Shown in pieces: positions 60,927-64,000 of a DNA stretch of 64,000 bases (positions within the stretch are counted from its first letter, which is position 1; every line of letters starts with the position of its first letter). Origin of the DNA: Pseudoflavonifractor sp. MSJ-37 (GTDB lineage: Bacteria; Bacillota; Clostridia; Oscillospirales; Oscillospiraceae); contig NZ_JAHLPP010000001.1 in NCBI RefSeq assembly GCF_018917965.1, positions 1,054,001-1,118,000 on the forward strand. Reading direction: 5' to 3'. The notes under the pieces were generated by a model. That model was not told the DNA's origin. It ran no database searches and was given only the letters and a program-made list of their open reading frames with translations. The position numbers were made by a program, and so were the translations under genes.

Positions 60927-62147
60927 TTAGCAATACCAGGATTCAAGCAACTCACGGACTTCTTCGGAATGGATTCTCTCCTTCCAGCAGCCTATCTCCC
61001 GCTCAATGCGTTGCTTCTGTTTCAAATACTTTATGCCAGATACAAGGGGAAGAAGAGAACGCAAGTACTCAATGCGTTCCTGCATATCCGGAATCATACT
61101 GCCGATTCCGCCCCAATGGGACGGTTCTAAGGATAGTCGCTCAAAAACATCCGGATCGGCATTGAGAGCTAAGAACTTCTCCACTGCTTTTCTCCGCCGC
61201 TCACAAGATAATTCTTCTATCGCAGTAAACAGTAGGCACATCCGGTCCTCATCATGGCCATATTTTTCAATGATGTGTTGCATCCAAAGATCTTGCTTTA
61301 CAACAATCTCCCAACGAGATGCTTCATGGTGCAATCCAGAAAGCTCATTTGCATCATCAACAAGAACCAGATAATTTTTTCCCTCTTCAATTGCAGATAC
61401 CAGATCTTCATACAGCTGCAAGTTGTTGTTTTTTATGACAAACACAGTGTAACCATTTTTCTCTGCTAATTGCCGACATAATTCCAGCGCAAATCTGGTC
61501 TTTCCGACACCGGCAGGCCCAGCAATCAGCAAGACATCGTTATCGCGCAGAGCAGCCTTAGCTTTTTCCAATTCCTTTTCTCGAAGAAGGAATTCTGTTC
61601 CCAACGGAGCGGACATCTTGTTTGCATCATGCTTCGCCACAAACATTTCTAATGACAGGATTTGGCCTGAGTCGATGCTAATCCCCAAAAAATCCCTGGC
61701 TAAAATTGGGCACTCACGGAAGATATCATTTCCCAATTGATCCAGACCAATTAATGTCAGTACGACACCACGCTTTTCGCAGTATTCTCTAAGATATTGA
61801 TCATCACCAGGCCCTAAGCGGCCATATGTATGGCAATATATAAGCTCTGCAATGTCTTCTTTAGAAACACCCGTCTTTTTTGAATCAAAGCATTTATCAA
61901 TATCTTCAATTACTTTATTTAAAAAATTCGTTTTTTGTGTCGTATACATCACAAAGACATACTTATTTTCTGCGGTCAAAAAATAAGTATCAGGATTTCC
62001 CTTGGCTGTTTTATCTGTACCTGTATACATACCCAACGAATAAGCATTTTTATATCCTTTATAACTTAGATAGGCATCGCAAAGATTTTGGAATGCGCCT
62101 CCATCCATTTGATTGATTCGACTCTTGATATCTGTTAGCTTCGACAT
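60927..62147 (-). CDS. Nuclease-like domain plus STAND-type NTPase, candidate anti-phage gene
   Basis: This 406-residue AT-rich gene has an N-terminal domain (about 1-165: GGAFQNLCDAYLSYKGYKN, then KGNPDTYF and YVFVMYTTQKT). It looks like the restriction-endonuclease-like domain of Avs-type STAND proteins. The NTPase core from about 185 has Walker A AGPAGVGKTRF and Walker B-like YLVLVDDANEL, as in nSTAND3. Known antiviral STAND proteins carry a long C-terminal sensor; here the protein ends near residue 406, so it is either a compact type or truncated. The start at 62147 has GGGGGA 5 bases upstream. Position beside tRNA-Pro and an integrase fits a mobile defence cargo. Confidence 0.65.
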   Translation of the reverse strand: MSKLTDIKSRINQMDGGAFQNLCDAYLSYKGYKNAYSLGMYTGTDKTAKGNPDTYFLTAENKYVFVMYTTQKTNFLNKVIEDIDKCFDSKKTGVSKEDIAELIYCHTYGRLGPGDDQYLREYCEKRGVVLTLIGLDQLGNDIFRECPILARDFLGISIDSGQILSLEMFVAKHDANKMSAPLGTEFLLREKELEKAKAALRDNDVLLIAGPAGVGKTRFALELCRQLAEKNGYTVFVIKNNNLQLYEDLVSAIEEGKNYLVLVDDANELSGLHHEASRWEIVVKQDLWMQHIIEKYGHDEDRMCLLFTAIEELSCERRRKAVEKFLALNADPDVFERLSLEPSHWGGIGSMIPDMQERIEYLRSLLPLVSGIKYLKQKQRIEREIGCWKERIHSEEVRELLESWYC

Positions 62148-62333
62148 TGTTGTCCCCCACAAGCAAAATGGTTATAGCCGTTAGTTTTTAAGGTTCGATT
62201 CCATTTTAGCATTCCTTTTCATGACATGCAATTGTATGCCCTTTGGATTCGAAAATGATTTGAGGGTAACGAGCAATACAAACGGTTCGTTTTCTGAGCG
62301 GATCATTAACATCGAATCTTTTGGTAGAACATA

Positions 62334-62525
62334 ACTGGAGTTTCCATTATTGATTTTACTCCAGATGAAGTTTATTTATACGGTATTGACTATTGGAAGG
62401 ATGCACTGAAATACTCGGAAATGCTCATTTATGTAAATGTAGCTATACAGTCTGGACTAAAATCCGTCATAGAAGATAAACTGAAAAAAATCTTTCTGTC
62501 TGAAAATAGAGCTACATCTTATTAA
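62334..62525 (+). pseudogene. AT-rich coding remnant
   Basis: In the 62148-62583 gap, one open stretch without start reads VSIIDFTPDEVYLYGIDYWK, then DALKYSEMLIYVNVAIQSGL and ends at a stop at 62525. A stop codon interrupts the frame just upstream. It looks like the 3' end of a lost gene; its family is not recognised. Nothing else is supported in the gap. Confidence 0.4.
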
Positions 62526-62583
62526 ATAATGGTTTTACCCTGTACTCAATCATTGCGCACAGGGCAATATTTACCTTTATCGT

Positions 62584-63990
62584 TTACGCTCTCCCCAGCA
62601 TCGCCGCCACCATCCCATAGTGCTTCTTCACGGTATTTCTTGCCAGGCCGGTTCGTTTAGCGATGGTCGAGAACTCCGTGACCTCCGGGTGGAGGCGCAT
62701 ATAGTCCCACAGCTTGCGCTGCTTCTTTGTCAGCTTTTCCGGTGAGGCGATGCCCGCAAGCTGCTCCTTGAGATTTTTGCGTTCCTCGTTCATCTCCACG
62801 ATCAGCGTCTTGAGCTTTTCCTCGCACTCCTCACGGGTATGGGCGTAGATGTTGCAGGAATGCTGTGTCCCGTCCGGCCATATAGGAGAATAGCGTCCCT
62901 CAAACAGGTGGTCATTAATCTCCGTGACGCAGCCGGTACCGGGCTTTCTTTTCTTCCCCACATAGGGCTGGAAGTCCACGATGCCTTTCCGCTCCGGCTC
63001 CGCTTCTTCCTGCGGTTCTGCCTTGCCGATGCTTCGGTCGATGCTGGCGGCGGCTGCCCGCTGCATATCGCCGGTGATGTGGGTGTAGATGTCCAGCGTT
63101 GTCACCGCGGACACATGGCCCAGCATGGCGGAGAGGGTTTTCACGTCCATGCCGTTCTCCAGCGCCAGTGTCGCGAAGGTGTGGCGCAGATCATGAAATC
63201 TGACACGCTTGCAGTCTGCCCGCTCCAGTATCGTCTGAAGCCGCTTGCGTGCCACGCCGGGCGTGATCGGTCGATCCGCCTTCACCGGGGACGGAAACAT
63301 CCAGCGGGAGTCCACCGTCTTTTTGTACTCCCGCAGCACGGCCAGCACCGCAGGCGGCAGCACCAGTTTTCGCATGGACGCCTTGGTTTTGGGCGGGATG
63401 ATCTGCAATTCGCCGTTTACCGTGTACGCCTGCTTATTGACGGTCAGCACACCGGTTTCAAAGTTCAGGTCGTCCCATTGAAGCGCTATCAGTTCGCCAC
63501 GCCGCAGACCGGTGCAGAGATCCAGCAGGAACAGTTCGTAGTACCCGTCCGCCTGCGCCTGAATGAGAAATTTCTGCAATTCCTCCCGGTCAAGCACCTG
63601 CATTTCCTTTGACTTTTTCGGCGGCAGCTTGCAGCCGATGGCGGGGTTTGTACGGAGCAGGTCATCCCGCACGGCCCGTTCCAAGGCGGAGCGGCAGACC
63701 GCGTGGCACATCCGCACCATGCGGTCGGAAAGGCCCGCGCCGTATTGCTCCGTCAGACGCTTGCGGCCATTCTTTTTCAGCCGCCCGTAGAACTGCTGCA
63801 AATCATTCTGCGACAATTTGTTCAGCGGGATCTTCCCAATCTCCGGCAGGACATGGTTGTGGATGACGTTTTCGTAGTTGTTCTGTGTGGAGGCAAGGAG
63901 CGTCGGCTTGCTGTGGTTTTCGTACCAGTAGCACAGCCAGTCCCCGAACAGCATATCCGACTTAACTTTTCGGTCATTTCGCCCCACCAT
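62584..63990 (-). CDS. Tyrosine-type site-specific integrase with C-terminal extension (5' end at window edge)
   Basis: At least 468 residues. The N-terminal SAM-like core-binding domain opens with FGDWLCYWYENHSKPTL. The catalytic domain has Arg in CTGLRRGELIAL, Lys near VNKQAYTV, HDLRHTFATLALENG, GHVSAVTTLDIYTH with His and Tyr. Beyond the usual end (about 310) there is a module (CVTEINDHLFEGRYSPIWPDG, in parts) and a C-terminal HTH-like segment (SPEKLTKKQRKLWDYMRLHP, then ARNTVKKHYG). The frame stays open to the window edge, so the true start may lie beyond 64000. It is typical of phage or ICE integrases. Confidence 0.88.
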   Translation of the reverse strand: MVGRNDRKVKSDMLFGDWLCYWYENHSKPTLLASTQNNYENVIHNHVLPEIGKIPLNKLSQNDLQQFYGRLKKNGRKRLTEQYGAGLSDRMVRMCHAVCRSALERAVRDDLLRTNPAIGCKLPPKKSKEMQVLDREELQKFLIQAQADGYYELFLLDLCTGLRRGELIALQWDDLNFETGVLTVNKQAYTVNGELQIIPPKTKASMRKLVLPPAVLAVLREYKKTVDSRWMFPSPVKADRPITPGVARKRLQTILERADCKRVRFHDLRHTFATLALENGMDVKTLSAMLGHVSAVTTLDIYTHITGDMQRAAAASIDRSIGKAEPQEEAEPERKGIVDFQPYVGKKRKPGTGCVTEINDHLFEGRYSPIWPDGTQHSCNIYAHTREECEEKLKTLIVEMNEERKNLKEQLAGIASPEKLTKKQRKLWDYMRLHPEVTEFSTIAKRTGLARNTVKKHYGMVAAMLGRA

Positions 63991-64000
63991 GCTTTCGGTG

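Overview
The window is a GC-rich chromosomal segment of an anaerobic, Gram-positive-type Clostridia member, most likely Oscillospirales/Oscillospiraceae. The lines of evidence are: S-layer-homology (SLH) surface proteins, a Rex redox repressor, a paired GlgC/GlgD glycogen operon, a DUF4956 / Cthe_2159-type cluster, a cobalamin riboswitch in front of a secreted CbiK, and strong AGGAGG-type ribosome binding sites with sigma-A promoters (TTGACA-17-TATAAT type). Species cannot be named from sequence alone. Most of the window is housekeeping chromosome. Two AT-rich patches (about 55.4-57.0 kb and 60.7-62.6 kb) and an integrase at the right edge look acquired.

Layout. 0-6.3 kb: a 1330-residue VWA/SLH surface protein, a degenerate tyrosine recombinase and an intact tyrosine recombinase, all on the minus strand. 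Between the two recombinases is a 383-bp segment bounded by a perfect 17-bp inverted repeat and containing one outward-facing promoter. I read this as a DNA-inversion (phase-variation) switch whose present orientation points the promoter at the degenerate recombinase and the surface protein. 6.5-13.6 kb: a short GuaA-amidotransferase-like protein, a DUF2130 protein, a cysteine-rich microprotein, an SLH-type exported protein coupled to Rex, an MFS exporter, a GNAT acetyltransferase and a D-2-hydroxyacid dehydrogenase. 13.8-19.4 kb: promoter, cobalamin riboswitch and terminator, then lipoprotein CbiK, a two-repeat lipoprotein and a BtuFCD-like ABC importer, which together form a corrinoid/tetrapyrrole uptake operon. 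19.4-29.4 kb: LpdD-like protein, tRNA CCA-adding enzyme, MurC, a polar amino-acid ABC importer, a decayed FecCD/SBP transporter surrounding a BioB-like radical SAM enzyme, MobA and a DacF-type carboxypeptidase.

29.5-38.3 kb: glycogen operon glgB-glgC-glgD-glgA-glgP behind one strong promoter and closed by one terminator; together these make, branch and mobilise glycogen. 38.4-43.4 kb: tRNA-Gln, a Cthe_2159-like lipoprotein, a deletion scar joining a 5'-truncated DUF4956 gene head-to-head with a 5'-truncated response regulator, the now orphan histidine kinase, a DUF4186 protein and an ECF S-component. 43.4-54.9 kb: two large uncharacterised coiled-coil proteins, a dicarboxylate/amino-acid symporter, a UvrA-like protein, an orphan PilT, an internally deleted flavoprotein and a MATE exporter. 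55.4-64 kb: AT-rich hypothetical genes, tRNA-Pro(CGG), a SWIM-domain protein, a Na/Pi cotransporter, TrmB, a broken tRNA-Pro followed by an intact tRNA-Pro(TGG), a nuclease-like/STAND-NTPase gene that looks like anti-phage cargo, and an integrase running off the right edge.

A recurring theme is erosion by internal deletion. The GuaA-like protein, FecCD permease, DUF4956/response-regulator pair and flavoprotein all keep recognisable ends but have lost their middle, and a pyridoxamine-oxidase-like gene is frameshifted. All functional assignments come from reading the sequence and from remembered family features; no database search was run.
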